A program made the position numbers and the translations under genes. Shown here in pieces: positions 21,501 to 33,819 of a stretch of 64,000 bases of DNA. The stretch is from contig OX388317.1 of the NCBI GenBank assembly GCA_947579605.1, positions 13,845,384 to 13,909,383 on the forward strand, given 5' to 3'. Each line of letters begins with the position of its first letter. Positions within the stretch are counted from its first letter, which is position 1. The notes below the pieces were generated by a model that saw nothing but the letters and a program-made list of their open reading frames with translations, made no database searches and had not been told where the DNA came from. The DNA comes from Athripsodes cinereus (taxonomy: Eukaryota; Arthropoda; Insecta; Trichoptera; Leptoceridae).

Positions 21501-23003
21501 AAAATACGTAGAGCCCTAAATTTTCGAAAGATTATAGATGTGTATCATTCTAATGTTGTTCCCTTAATAGATTTATGTCTTCGCGATTGTTTGGGAATAT
21601 TTTATGTCAATAATTAATTAAGTCTGCAATCGGAATACTTCGGAAATAGCGCAATTCAGTAGCGTAAATATTAAACAAGATATGTTTTTTCTATATGTAT
21701 ATAATAGCTAAACTTTCGCGATGTTTAATTATGCAATTAATTTGCAGAAAATGTTCTAAACACCTCCAATTTAAGCTTGGTAAATAGTAAAGTAAGTATT
21801 TCCCCTAATTACAATAGGCAATTTCAAAACCCTGGATTACCTAAGATTAATATCAAAATATTTTTATATTAATCACAGACCCAAGATAAGGTAGGACCTA
21901 ATATCAATATATTTCCGAGTTTTTTTTATCTATGATATTATATATCTTCTTTGAGTCAAGCAGTATTCAAATCTGGTTTCAAATATTCTGACAGCATCGA
22001 GGTACAATAGAAACGGATATGAAAATGGAGGAATATGAGATGATAAACACGCACTGTACGCAGGAAGTTGTTTGTACATAATAATAATATATAGATAATA
22101 TCATCTCTTGTTTGGAGAAATATGGTAAAGTTATATACAATTACTTGAGTTATCCATCTCATATTCAATTATAAATATTCATTAGACGAATAAATAAGTT
22201 TCACTATGTAATTTTAATGATTTCATTTTATATTGAAATTCTTGAGCAAATAATAATTATTACTTGAAACATCATTCAAACTTTCAAACAATGTTTCACA
22301 TCTTAGGATTGGAATTCACTGAACACTTTAATTAAATTCAGATTCATTAGGTTTGAAGATTTCCTCAAAGATATGTATAAAACTACGCAAAAGACAAACG
22401 TCAGTTGTGCAGGCTGGAAATTGAGTAAATATTTCTTATTTCTTATCACAGAATTTAACCAAGTATATTAATTAATAGTCTTAGATCGAAAGTATTATAT
22501 TTCTGTCCTTTCATATATAATCACGGTTAAAGATAAATGCGAATAGTTATGACTATGCGTAGGTGAACTCAGATTTAATTAAACGATTAATATGATAAAA
22601 CCAAAGATTCGTGAATATAATAAAATTATGGCACTAATCTTTAATTAAAACACTTATCTTGAGATGTAGTAATATGTGATAAATGACAAAACATTCATAA
22701 TATATCTACAGTGCTACTGGAAACACATGTTAATAATAATACTCGTATTTACCTTCCTGTTACGAAAAGGCGTTTATATAAAAAAAAAATAGATTCAAAC
22801 ACATCGAATAACGATATAAATAGTTTAAAAAAAATATTTGCTAAGTTTTCATTTTAAATGAAAAAATGTTCCAATTTTAAAGTAATGTCGTTGAAAACAG
22901 AAAGTGAATATGATTCCGCTAGAAGAGTAATGTACTCAAATCAAAGCAACACAGTGAGTGCTATAAACAAGGCAGAGATAAGTGTATTGTTTTGTAAACT
23001 TAC
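21501..23003. other. No gene; presumed intron
   Basis: Lies inside the proposed 5.7-kb intron between the two secreted-protein exons. No feature supported. Confidence 0.4.
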
Positions 23004-23099
23004 CGCTTGTGACTTGTAAAGAGGCAGCAAAGAGGCACAGTAAAGAAAGAGACAGGCTTCTGTGTGAGTTGAGCCAATATTCAGGGGCCATACTGTGTC
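23004..23099 (-). CDS. Signal-peptide exon of an unrecognised secreted or membrane protein
   Basis: On the minus strand an excellent acceptor (GTTTAATTTCAG) is followed by eight untranslated bases, an ATG at 23091-23089 and 29 codons. A perfect donor follows (AAGCG|GTAAGT at 23003). The peptide begins MAPEYWLNSHR, continues with the hydrophobic SLSLSLLCLFAASLQ and ends VTS. That is a classic n-, h- and c-region signal peptide, so the product should enter the secretory pathway. The exon exits in phase 1, matching the exon at 17278. An untranslated first exon must lie upstream, beyond 23100. The longer open frame through this region crosses the splice sites and is not the real frame boundary. 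Confidence 0.68.
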
Positions 23100-23284
23100 C
23101 TGAAATTAAACAGAAATAACACATTTCATTACTTATACAGTTCATATATAAATGAAAATTTTCAATCACATTACTTGATATGAAAGATGCACTGGGTTGT
23201 ATTTCATGAGAAGATTGTTGCTGTTAAATACCTGGAACGAAATATGTCTCTAACTCTTTCGTAAAACATTAAGTATTATTAATT

Positions 23285-23400
23285 CAGCGATGAGGTATGG
23301 TAGATTTTAAAAATGTCTAAATATGTTAATGTCGCAGGGCGCATATTTATGCTTATTACTTGCTGTGAGAGATTCCGTGATGGTTGATATGGATGGATAA
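23285..23400 (+). repeat. Diverged SINE-B copy
   Basis: CAGCGATGAGGTATGGTAG at the left and GATTCCGTGATGG at the right are spaced like the 5' and 3' landmarks of the other SINE-B copies. The middle is degraded. Confidence 0.5.
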
Positions 23401-25194
23401 TTTACAAAATCTATTCTCTTTTTTCGTTTTTCAACATTCTTCTTAGTAGTCCTGTGCTTGCATGAGAATTCATTATATAAATCATACTTACTTATTGAAT
23501 TTACAGACCAAACATCAAATGTTTATATAAGAAAAATTGTAAAACAAAGAAACTTTGTACTTAAAAATTATTTACCCTGACAGTTTTATGCAACCTCTAT
23601 AGTACATACATTGTCACCGATAATCTACATATAGGTACTCGGTTACTGCTCATAATTACGAATGAATAAGTAAAATCATTCGAAATTATATGAAAAAAAT
23701 AGAGAAATATACTTTATTTAATTTTGTGCTGATAAATTATAAAAGAACTTAAACCGATGATCAGCGCAAATTCATACTCTACATCATAAAACCTTACTAA
23801 TAAATTTAAAACGTAAGATAAGGAGAAAAATTAAAAAGGAAAAACACGGAAAAGTCGAGATAAGATAAAAAATCTGAATAAAGATGCTTGCAGAACAAGG
23901 TAAGGGATTTTTGTTTAGAAACTTGGTTGCTGGATAAAAGTTTATTCCCTCGTCTGTTCTTCAAGCAATGAACGCCGCCGTATCATTAATTATAAAAGAA
24001 GGGAAAAGAAAAAGTTTCTACATTCTGCTACACTTAAATAATTGCTAAATACGTTTATACACACTGCTCATGTTGGTAATTACAAAAAAAGTTCAGTCAT
24101 ATTCAAACTTTATATTTTTGTATATATCAAATATTCAAACTTTATATTTTATTTATTATGGAATAAAATATCAGACACCACAATGGGGAACTTTCACAAA
24201 AAAAAATAGTACAGAAAATTTGAAAATTTATGGTGCTTTTTATATTTTTAAATGTGCATTTTTCTGGTTTTCATCACCATTCGAAAAAGCAACTTTCACA
24301 CTTCGCCGCAAAAAAGTCCACTAATGGCGGATCAGTGTTTGACGTTATCAGCTGCTACAGACAGTACTAAGAGTAAAATGTGTGCCAATTCAACATAGCG
24401 CCTAGCGACGTCACACCGGACTAATTCAATTACAGAAAATATGTATTTTTAAAATGAAAATAATGAATGAAAAGTTTTATTTCATCGTTTCTTATTAGGA
24501 TAAGCGTGATCAGCGTATATTTATTTTATTATAAAAAAACTGATAATATTTATTCATATTCCTAACAAGTGCATGTTCCCCATTATAATTATTGTACGAC
24601 ATAATTATTACTATTTTAATAATATGATTGCATTCAAAAGACTGATAATTTTTATTACAATATTTATAATTTGAACGTAATTTTTGTGGTGATTTTATGA
24701 ATTTATGGTAGTTTTTTTTACAGTAATAATAAATATAGCATTAACAAAACTGTAAACTTGCAAATATGCATGATGTAAGTATTCATATTTCAACCCATTG
24801 TAACAAGATAATGTAACAAAAGTCATGAAATGTTTTATCAAAATAAAAGCATAAGCAGGTTAACCAATATTATGTTTGTGTCATAAAAGTGAAATAAGTA
24901 AACAGTGGAATTCCAGTTCTGGGTTTTCCTATTGAAACCCCAACATCACCAGGTTTGTTAAATGTTGTTTATAATACAGATGTTTCTGTACACAGCTCTC
25001 ATTTACAAACACAATTTACTACCGAAAAAATAAGATAAAAAATAATCATATTTCAGAGCAACGTGCTCCATTTATTACATTGTGGGTTTATCATCATTCT
25101 ACAGTATAATAATTATGTAAGTGTTCCACAGAGAGTGAGTAAATAATATTACATCAAGTATCATATTGTAGGTAGGAGTTAGGAATAAATTGAA
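23401..25194. other. No supported gene; GC bump at 24290-24425
   Basis: 24290-24425 carries CACTAATGGCGGATCAGTG, a TGACGTCG CRE-like site (minus) and ATTGG. It lies about 1.2 kb upstream of the signal-peptide exon on its strand, so it could hold the untranslated first exon or promoter. It could equally be a repeat. Confidence 0.3.
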
Positions 25195-25245
25195 CCCGTT
25201 GGTGCTTATAAGCAAGACTTTCATCAGGTATACAAGTATTGAGAC
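25195..25245 (-). repeat. Isolated Penelope-like terminal motif (degenerate)
   Basis: On the minus strand: ACCTGATGAAAGTC, a GCTTATAAGC stem-loop and CACCAACGGG in the place of CGAAAC, then TTCAATTTATTCC. The layout parallels the palindromic elements but in a single unpaired copy. The CTGATGA here does match the hammerhead core consensus, while the GAAA is lost. Confidence 0.4.
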
Positions 25246-26840
25246 TATATTTGTGTTGTAATGAAGAATATAATCAGCAGATCATAATAATTCCGTTCTT
25301 TTACACTAATATACTCGATATACTAGACTGAATGTAATCACTTAAAATTAGATAATTGACTATATCTGTATGGGTACTCGTAAAAGGTATTATGCTCAAT
25401 AGACCATTAAAGGTCACGTGGTCTTGTCTATGGATTTGCTTTTGCTTGGAGGGCAAACAGTCAGATTGCGCAAATCATCCTTGTAGGATGTTATGCCACA
25501 AGAGAAAAAAAAAGAAAGTCAGACGACAAAATAATAACAAAAACGACACTGACAGGTTATTTTTATTATTAGGTATTCTTTAGGCGCTCCACCCAATATT
25601 GAGTGATTTTGTAATACTGACAGTTGGAAGGATAATACCTACATGGCAACGCTCTTCTTTGAAATAATTTACTATCTGAGATAGCATGTGCTATGGTACT
25701 TTATCTCTTTTTCACGCATAGTTAGAACTGCGCAGTTAAAAAGAGATACCACCTTTTTTGTTTGTTTTGTTTTTGTTCCGTTGATGTCCTCCAAACATTT
25801 TTCTGTTACGTCATCCTTTAATCGTCTATATTTTTATAGAAATTATAAAAAAAACTAATAAATGCATAAAAATATATAACTAAGTGTATTTACTACATGC
25901 TCTTTTAAAGTTTTCTGAATGAAGGAGAATATTTTCTGCCCTGTGTTCCCGGGAGGAGCGTTGAAGGGTGGGATGAAAGAGAGGGAGGGCAATATTCGAA
26001 TATGAAAGCTTTTTCTTGAGAAATATTTAAATTTTCAAAACTCTGATAAATCATGATATTTGTGATTGCTTCTTACAGGACACTTGGAAGCTTACAAGAA
26101 AGAGAGCGAGATTTATACATAACGATAATTTAATATAAAAAATTAATGCTATCTTACTACGTCATCAGCTCTTCCTTTTGAAAAGGATTAATCTTCTTAA
26201 GGGATATAATATATTACAGAGAATTTATTTAACGTTACGTGGTTTAAGATTTGTGTGGGGTGAATAAAGATATAAAAAAACAGGGAAATTCCCATACTTA
26301 CTAGGAACAGAGACCCAGGAGAATCATTTTTCAAAGTGATACCTCTATGTTAAGTTATGTTATATTATAAAATAGCACAAGTATTGGTAAGTAAGTACTA
26401 GCTAAGAAATATATTATTTTAATGGTAATATTTTATTGCTGGCAATATTTCTTTACACATATTCAAGACGAATTGGTATATTTTGTAAACTTTAGATCAA
26501 AAGGTTTATTTTATATGAATACGTATACAATTTTAGTAAAATAAATAATATGTACCTGTAATAATATGTAGGTACAATAGAGAATGAAATTAGTAAATGT
26601 GAGATGAAGATATTCGTTTATAACTTTAATATTTTGTATGAATTGGTTCCTCCATTGTGAATGATGCATATCCCTATGGTAGGGTTAGGTAAATAGAAAT
26701 ATTGCATTAAAGGCAAATACATACGTTGATGACACTGATCATGTGATCGCACCGCATAACTTATAATTATATGTATAAAGTACGTTTGCATAAGGAAATC
26801 ATTAATTTCAGCTATTTTCATGTTTAACTCCTACTACAAA
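25246..26840. other. No gene seen
   Basis: TATCTCTTTTT and AAAAAGAGATA form a short inverted pair around the palindrome AACTGCGCAGTT near 25702-25748. The 25410-25500 stretch is less AT-rich but unrecognised. Confidence 0.4.
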
Positions 26841-27053
26841 GACATCTACCGAAATTTCCTGTAAACACTCAGAATTCAGTGAAAGCCACTAGGTACAATA
26901 TTTCAGACGCAACTTCAATATGCAAGTGACAGTGAAACTTGAAAGCACCATCTAGCGAGGAAAATTCAAAACATTTTTAAATTACACAGCTGAAAAAAGT
27001 TAGCGTTTTACTTTCAGCGAAGAAAATGCTTAGAAAATATTTCGGTAGATGTC
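26841..27053. mobile_element. MITE candidate with imperfect TIRs (213 bp)
   Basis: Ends are GACATCTACCGAAATTTCC and the complement of AATATTTCGGTAGATGTC. Complementarity becomes patchy further in, to about 45 bp (GTGAAAG versus CTTTCAG). No coding sequence and no clear target duplication, so the superfamily is open. Confidence 0.6.
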
Positions 27054-29202
27054 AAACACGGGCTGTAAAACATCTCAAATTTATCATACCCTGAAACAAA
27101 ATATTTCAAGGAAAGAGACGGCTGTAATAATATAATACATTCCAGAATATATTTTTACATAGATATATATCCAAAATGTTGGTATTTTCAGATTAGTTAA
27201 TATATATAAATATATTCAGGATAAAAAATAAATAAGGAGTAAAATATAAAAACACTTCAAAAACTGAGATTATAATCAAAGATAATGGTGTTGGTATATA
27301 AAACTTGAACTTGATCAAACAAATATTTTAGACCTATATTGCATAATACACAAAAGTATCTACATATTATTATAAATACAGGCGATGTTATGATGCATAT
27401 TTTAACCATAAGGATGTGTTTACTTATTTCATACTGTTAGTTTTTACCAATAGGGAAGCCAGAGTATCCATGCATTAAATGCAAATATAAATATTCTTCT
27501 TCGTGCTTAAAGTTAAGGCGTTCAGGAAGCCTCGTCGTAAATAAAAAAAATCATAAAATCATCTTCTGGTGGTTTTGTTAATTTTTTGTTTGTGTATTTA
27601 CTTATTTATGTCAATAAAAACTTGTTTATTCTGCAATCATGGTGAGGGATGTACTATAATGAAAGTATTTATTTTTTAGTGGTTTATGATCTGTATTATA
27701 TGTTTTCATTGCTTATTGATTAATAAGCAATGAAAATATAATTTATTTTTTTGGGTAGGTCATAATCATTCATAAACTATAGTTCTGTTTTTTTTTATAC
27801 TTTTGTTAGATTATTGAATGTTTTTTTAAGAGATTTATTAATTGTATTTGTTTACTGTATGTTTTGCGGCCACGGCCCTGCCATGGAGCTAGTGTGATTA
27901 ATCTGTAAACAATGCTGTTATTTAAACTTTTTAGAATGAAAAATTTAGTAATAACTAAGCAAAATATCTGTCTGGTTATGATAAATCTATGAAGTTACAT
28001 ACTATGCTAATGGAAGTATAAAATTATATAATAAGAAAATACATGTTGTAGCAAAGAAGTATTAGAAGCTAGCTTCTGTGTATAAGTATGTTCATAATAT
28101 TTTGTTATGTGTAGGTTGTTTGTTCTCGTTTGTGATACAAAGCTCAAGGTAGTGTTGAAGCTGTTGTAAATAATTTAATCAACTCCTAGACATAACGTGT
28201 TACAACAATAGTTCAATGCTTCTGATACACAGTATATAATATTATACATTTAGTGAGCGTACCTACCTACTTGAGTACACTAAACTGAATACATTTTCTC
28301 TGGATAATCGGCATAAGTATACATAGGTATAACTATTAATATTCGAAACCGTACGTATCTCTTTTATTATTTCCTCTATGGGCACCCTTATTAGGCTAAA
28401 AAAACGAAAAATAATACCTTCTATATAAATTCCTAAGATACGGACGTGCTTTATTAGAATAATTATATAGACGTATCTCATTAGAAGTGTAAAATAATAA
28501 TATTTATTTATTTATTGTGCTGGTGCATAAGTACGTAGTATAGTTACATAATATAGTCACAAATCGTTCCATAGAGAAGTATTACCATAAATATGGTAAT
28601 GATAATAATACATTGTTATATTGCGTAGCACTAGTATTGTCTATAGTGTCAATTGTTTTTTTTTTAAATTGACGATTGTTTCTTGAGAGACATCAAGTTT
28701 ATAGCTTGTGCTATAATTTTATATTATACTTCTATAGTAATAACATTGTGATACTATGGTAAGATACATCTACACTATGCTCACTACTACAGTACAATAC
28801 TGTTTATATGTATGTTCATACTATAGTTTCACAATATAAGCGAACAAGAAATGGCAAGAATGTTAATACAAATAGTTTCTGAGAAGTTAACAGGCTGTAA
28901 GGGGTCGATGTTTATTTACCTAAAGGTGAAATTGCTGCATTATGTTTACCTATACAAGGTGTGATTCTACAACCATTCTCCACCGAGCTACATTATATCA
29001 ATAAGAATTCCAAATATACCTATATTTAATTATATGATTCTGTATTTGCACATCAGTCTTCTATATAAAACGCTTTGTTTTGCTTTACTAGCATTTACAA
29101 TATTTTCGATGTTTTTGGCATTAACTATGTGATAATTACGCGACATGATTAGATAATGAGTTTAATTCACGATGTATTTAAATTATCACTTGATTTTGTA
29201 TG
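27054..29202. other. No gene; short perfect hairpin at 27703-27736
   Basis: TTTTCATTGCTTATT and AATAAGCAATGAAAA form a perfect 15-bp stem with a 4-nt loop. That is too short for a typical miRNA precursor. Nothing else supported. Confidence 0.45.
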
Positions 29203-29262
29203 TAGATCTGCGACCGGTTTCGATACGCTAGTACCATTCACGAGCAGAATAATTTTATATAA
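29203..29262 (-). repeat. Isolated Penelope-like terminal motif
   Basis: Minus strand: CTGCTCGTGAATG, GTACTAGCGTAT, then CGAAACCGGTCGCAGATC. CTGC and GCAG could pair as an outer stem, GTAC/GTAT as an inner stem, and GAAAC plus GGTC fall where a hammerhead would place them. The CTGANGA core is replaced by GTGAATG. Confidence 0.4.
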
Positions 29263-29329
29263 ATTCAAAACAAAAAATAATAAATAAGAATGAAAAACTT
29301 GGATGTGATTGAAGAAGCACTAAAGTGGA

Positions 29330-29705
29330 ATAAATGCTATGCAGACGTTGCGAGATAGAGTTAGGAATGAGGATATGAGGAGAATGAGCGGATGCGAGAA
29401 GAGTGTTGTGGTTTGTTTGAATGCGTGTTGATAACTTGCAATGGTTTGGGCATGTGAAGCGAATGCAAGACGTACGGATGACGAAGAGGGTGTATTTATC
29501 TGAAAGAAAGGGTCTGAGAAAGCGCGGACATCCAACAACTACGTGGATCAAATTTTCAAGGACGGCCGCGTTTTGAGTAAGAGAGTAGTATGAGAAATTG
29601 GATGAATGTAGAGGAAGCGAAAGAAGTATGTAATGATAAATGTATGTGTTCTGTTCTCTCTGCCTACTCCACCTTGGACACAGTGTGAGGGCATAGATAG
29701 ATAAA
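29330..29705 (+). mobile_element. LINE-B1 3' fragment
   Basis: Plus-strand pieces read NLQWFGHVKRMQDVRMTKR and VYLSERKGLRKRGHP, then, after frame slips, the conserved tail with EAKEVCND. This is the finger-like C-terminal region of a LINE reverse transcriptase, with several frameshifts and stops. The large minus-strand frame at 29255-29716 is its antisense. Confidence 0.75.
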
Positions 29706-30159
29706 TTAATGTACAACGTAAAAAATTGTAATTTCTACAACTAAATTTAAGCTAAGCATAATAGTAAAATAATTGATTTCTTTGCGAGCATGTTTGAAGC
29801 TACAATCCCGTTGCTAATTTTATTCTGCATTCAAAGCTGAGTTTTTTAATTAACAACAATAGTAGGTATGTATGAATTCGGTCAATTTGTATTTGCGAAG
29901 ATTGGCAGTTCAGTTATTTAAAATTACTGTAAATAATTAGGAAATGTTAATAATCTAATTTGTCAATAATATACAAAAATCCTGTTTTTACTTTTTAATT
30001 TTTTCATTTATACATGTCAGTGTGTACTTTGACCAACTACGAATAAAATCAAATTTAAGTAGGTATTCGATCTGTACCTCGTTGTTCGGGAAGACAGATA
30101 AATAGATAATTAAGTCGATCATCATCATAAACGGAGAAGATCCAGCGTCATTTACTTTT

Positions 30160-30250
30160 ATCTTGGCATACACTTTTCGCTTCCATCACCGTCATACAAT
30201 TCCTCATGAACGATCTCCTATTCAATGCGTTCATTGTCCTGGAGGATCTG
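30160..30250 (-). mobile_element. LINE-B2 short 3' fragment
   Basis: Minus strand: YQILQDN, then after a slip the equivalents of MTVxEAKxVC. Matches the 37.9- and 45.4-kb copies over about 90 bp. Confidence 0.6.
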
Positions 30251-32205
30251 ATAGGTACAATAAAATTAGATTAGAATACTACTACATATCAATGAAGATA
30301 TTTTACTACTTAGACTGGTAGCACATGCTCAGAACAATAACAATCGATTGCTACGCCATGGAGTAAGAGGAAATCCGAGAGAAATAAACTCCTTACTTTA
30401 TATTAACCCCCCCCCCTTCTCGATTCTGTTTTCCTGATAAGCTTAGAATCCTCGTATATTCATGTAGGTGTATTATTTCACTAAGCATCCTATTATTATT
30501 ACATTTTTTATGTTTCCATTCTCCATGCACGTCCTTTCATCCTGAAAATACGAGCGAGTATATCCTAAATAATCTCACTTATCGCATCACGCCTGCCTAG
30601 TTAACAATAAAAGTGTAAGCCGCTATTAACTGCTACTTACATAAATGTATCTAGGTATGTGTAAATAAAAAAGTATTAATTAAATAATGTGATAAAGATA
30701 TCTTAATTCCCATGAAAACTGACTCGTCTTAACATCCAAGTTGTGATCGAGTGGTATTATCTATTTTAGATTTAATTACGATCCAAGCTCTTGGAAAACT
30801 TTGAAGTTATTCGTAGAATATCATTGAAGTTCCGACGCCATTTCTATGTTGCTCGATATTTGCATTTCTATGGAAATATCAATTCGTAGTATAATAAATA
30901 CTCAAAAGTTAAATTCAAAACACTTGTACTATTATACATATTATATGTTTTACACACGTTTTCCAAATGTAAGATGATTAGATTTATAGATAAAATATCA
31001 TATTTATTCACTAAATATTATTTAATATCAATAAAATTATAAAACTATTTTTAAATTGTGTAAAATTTGAATGAGAAAAAGTTTCTAAGAACTTTCTAAA
31101 AACTTCTAAGTCAAAATTAGTTGGTTTTGTGTCATGAGACTATATTTAAGGTCAAATATTGACTACCAGTGTTTTTAAAGTTCCTTTATTTTGGAATGAT
31201 GAAAATTAATGGGTATTGATAGGAAGCAATAAAGAATGAATTTGCCAGATTCTTGCATTAAAATGTAATAAAATTATATTTGAAGGACATAAATTATGAG
31301 GGTTGTAAGGAATTGAAAGGGTTTTGTTTGTGATTGAATCGTTTTATTGGGAATATAAGGGTTAAGTTATCGATTTGAGACAATAGGGATGAAAAAGTAG
31401 GGGTGTTTCTCAGCTTTTTTCTGATGCCATGCATTTACTTAAGTGTCAGTTGGTATAGCATCTTACAATAGAACAAAATACATACTCCGGACAATGAAAT
31501 CCTCAAACTTTAAGATAAAGTATCTTTTATATTTTGGATGGCCTTGAAAATAATATAATCTTTTACAATATAATTTATTATATAAAGAGATAGGAGACAT
31601 CGAATATATCTATACATAGTTATAACGAATGACCTCACTAATCAAATAATATTTTTCCACTATTTATATTCTAAAAGAAAGGAATTTTTTGTTCCGATAA
31701 CATAAGATAATTTATATATTCAGTTTAAAACAAATGTTTTTAAATTTCAGTATATAAAGTTTTAAATTGTCAATGTGTAATTATCTGTCATACCTACATA
31801 TATTAATTTTTTTATTAATATGTGTGTAAAACATGCATAGCTTGCATTTACGCGTTTACCATAAGAGGTTTATTTAACTTTTTTTAGGTTTTATTTGAAA
31901 ACAATAATACAATAGTAAAATATTTTTTGTGCAACATGTACACGAGTTTAAATAACAAAACAAGGATTGCTGTAATAAATAATAAATTATGTATATTGGT
32001 TCGCTATTTGCTTCAAAGACAAAATATCTTAAGCGGAATTTGACAACAGTAAAAATTCTACATTAATCGGAAAGATTATTTTTCATTTGTGATAAATTTA
32101 CAATTCCCTGAAGAAGATGACTATATTCTATAGACATGAGAAGTAATACAATCATCCAATTTCCTCAATAATGCAGTTTTTTCATTCCAGTTTATCTTCT
32201 TTTTC
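30251..32205. other. No gene seen
   Basis: AT-rich sequence. A run of ten C lies at about 30407-30416. No other feature supported. Confidence 0.5.
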
Positions 32206-32372
32206 ATGGCAGAAATGTTAGAGGCCGACCAAAAGACACCTATATGGACCAACTGAAGAAGAACATGAACACAGCACATACGTAGAACTAAAGAGACTAG
32301 CTGAAAATAGGGAGGAATGGAATAGAAAATCCAAACTCGTTGCAGATCAATCTAATGGGTTATAAGTTATAA
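32206..32372 (+). mobile_element. LINE-A 5'-truncated fragment
   Basis: Encodes the end of the LINE-A protein on the plus strand (GRPKDTYMDQLKKNM, ELKRLAENREEWNRKSKLVA) through the stop, followed by the same ACTCACTATATAT tail. The copy holds only about the last 50 codons. Confidence 0.85.
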
Positions 32373-33723
32373 CTCACTATATATGTATCTTCTTCTAACA
32401 ACTTTCAAGATATCTATTTGGACTTGTAAAGTTATGGTTACTTTTTATACAGCGTTAGTTGCAAGAGATGTTACAAATACACTTAGTACACAACAATGTA
32501 TATTTAATGTTAGGAGGTAGAATGTTAGTTTGAACTTTGTATGATAGTTCACAAATAAGTATACACACAAAACAAAAGCCATAGAATCTATTACACAAGT
32601 GTATACACAAAGCAAAAGCCTAATTCACAAAATTTCACTAGGACTAGGTAACTGTCTCCGTGCACAGCACCTAGGTAGGGGATGATAGATACATCGAACT
32701 GCTAATGTGGTACTTGACCAACACAGGAATCCAGAATACCCATACCTAGAGCATGTATTGTGTTTAATTAGTTATGCATGAATATTTATGACTGAAGATA
32801 TAGTTATATACATATGAAGATATTTAGGGACTGAGCAATATTTTTACCAATCAAGTTATTTTCCATTAACAGAAAGGATATAAAACATGTATTATATATA
32901 AATGATCTTATATACGAGTACTTTGTCCAAATAGGTTTACCTATAAAGTATAAGAGGGTGTATCAAGTTCTCGTTTTTCATTATTTAATATTTTAAGAAT
33001 GAAAAACATCATTATTTTGATCACTTATTTATAATGTATTTCTTATACTAAGATTGATCATTGAATGATACAATTTTTTTCATAAAATGACACAAAGTTT
33101 AAAACATTTTAAAAACCATGTCGTGTCGTACATGAATATTGAATAGAAGTATGAGAGCACGATAAACAGATAAATGCACGACGTACAATATATTAAATAG
33201 CTATATGAGAGTTTATACAAGCATACACCCATATAAACGGCCATTTATTTACAGAATACGTTTTTGTGAAACTTCGTCTATGGTTCGTGGAAAATCGATC
33301 GGCGAAAAGATAAAGTATTTCTCGGAAGAAAATATTACCAGTTAACGGAGAAATCTGAAACGCAGCATCTCTTGGAAAGTCGTTTTATGGGAGATGGAAG
33401 AAGAGAAATAAGAGGAGAGAATCTGGTCTAGGTATATGTGGATGCTAACGTTGTCAAGGAAGATAAATTCGAGGAATAAATTTAATATCCACATAACGTT
33501 CTTTTATTTCTTGTAATACTTTTTACAAGGAAATATTACGTTATTTAGTCTCCTATTTTATTTGACATTGTTTTCCCACCCACCATACTTAGATGTACCT
33601 ATTTAGTAAATTTTTTTATATTTTTTAACTAATTTAATCAAGTTTCAAAATCAGTTATTCAAAAAAACATTTTAAATAAAAATATAAATATATACGTCTT
33701 TGTTCGATATAGTCACCTTTAGC
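32373..33723. other. No supported gene
   Basis: A plus-strand frame of about 55 codons at 33275-33430 is purine-rich and probably open by composition. Nothing else. Confidence 0.4.
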
Positions 33724-33819
33724 ATGGATAGAGTCTATCCGAGAAGGCCTGCACAAATGTGACCTAATAATATGGATAGAGTCTATCCGAGAAGGCCTGC
33801 ACAAATGTGACCTAATAAT
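33724..33819. repeat. Perfect 48-bp tandem duplication
   Basis: Two identical 48-bp units begin ATGGATAGAGTCTATCCGAG. Each holds the palindrome GGATAGAGTCTATCC. Identity implies a recent duplication or strong homogenisation. The minus-strand peptide with an internal duplication is a by-product. Confidence 0.9.

Noticed and set aside
25702..25748. Short inverted repeat TATCTCTTTTT / AAAAAGAGATA
   Set aside because: Too short and simple to call an element on its own.
27703..27736. miRNA precursor hairpin
   Set aside because: Stem of 15 bp with a 4-nt loop is too short for a normal precursor.
29255..29716. 153-codon minus-strand protein
   Set aside because: Antisense of a LINE-B1 fragment that reads correctly on the plus strand.
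33275..33430. Plus-strand frame of about 55 codons
   Set aside because: Purine-rich composition lowers stop frequency; no splice sites or recognisable motif.
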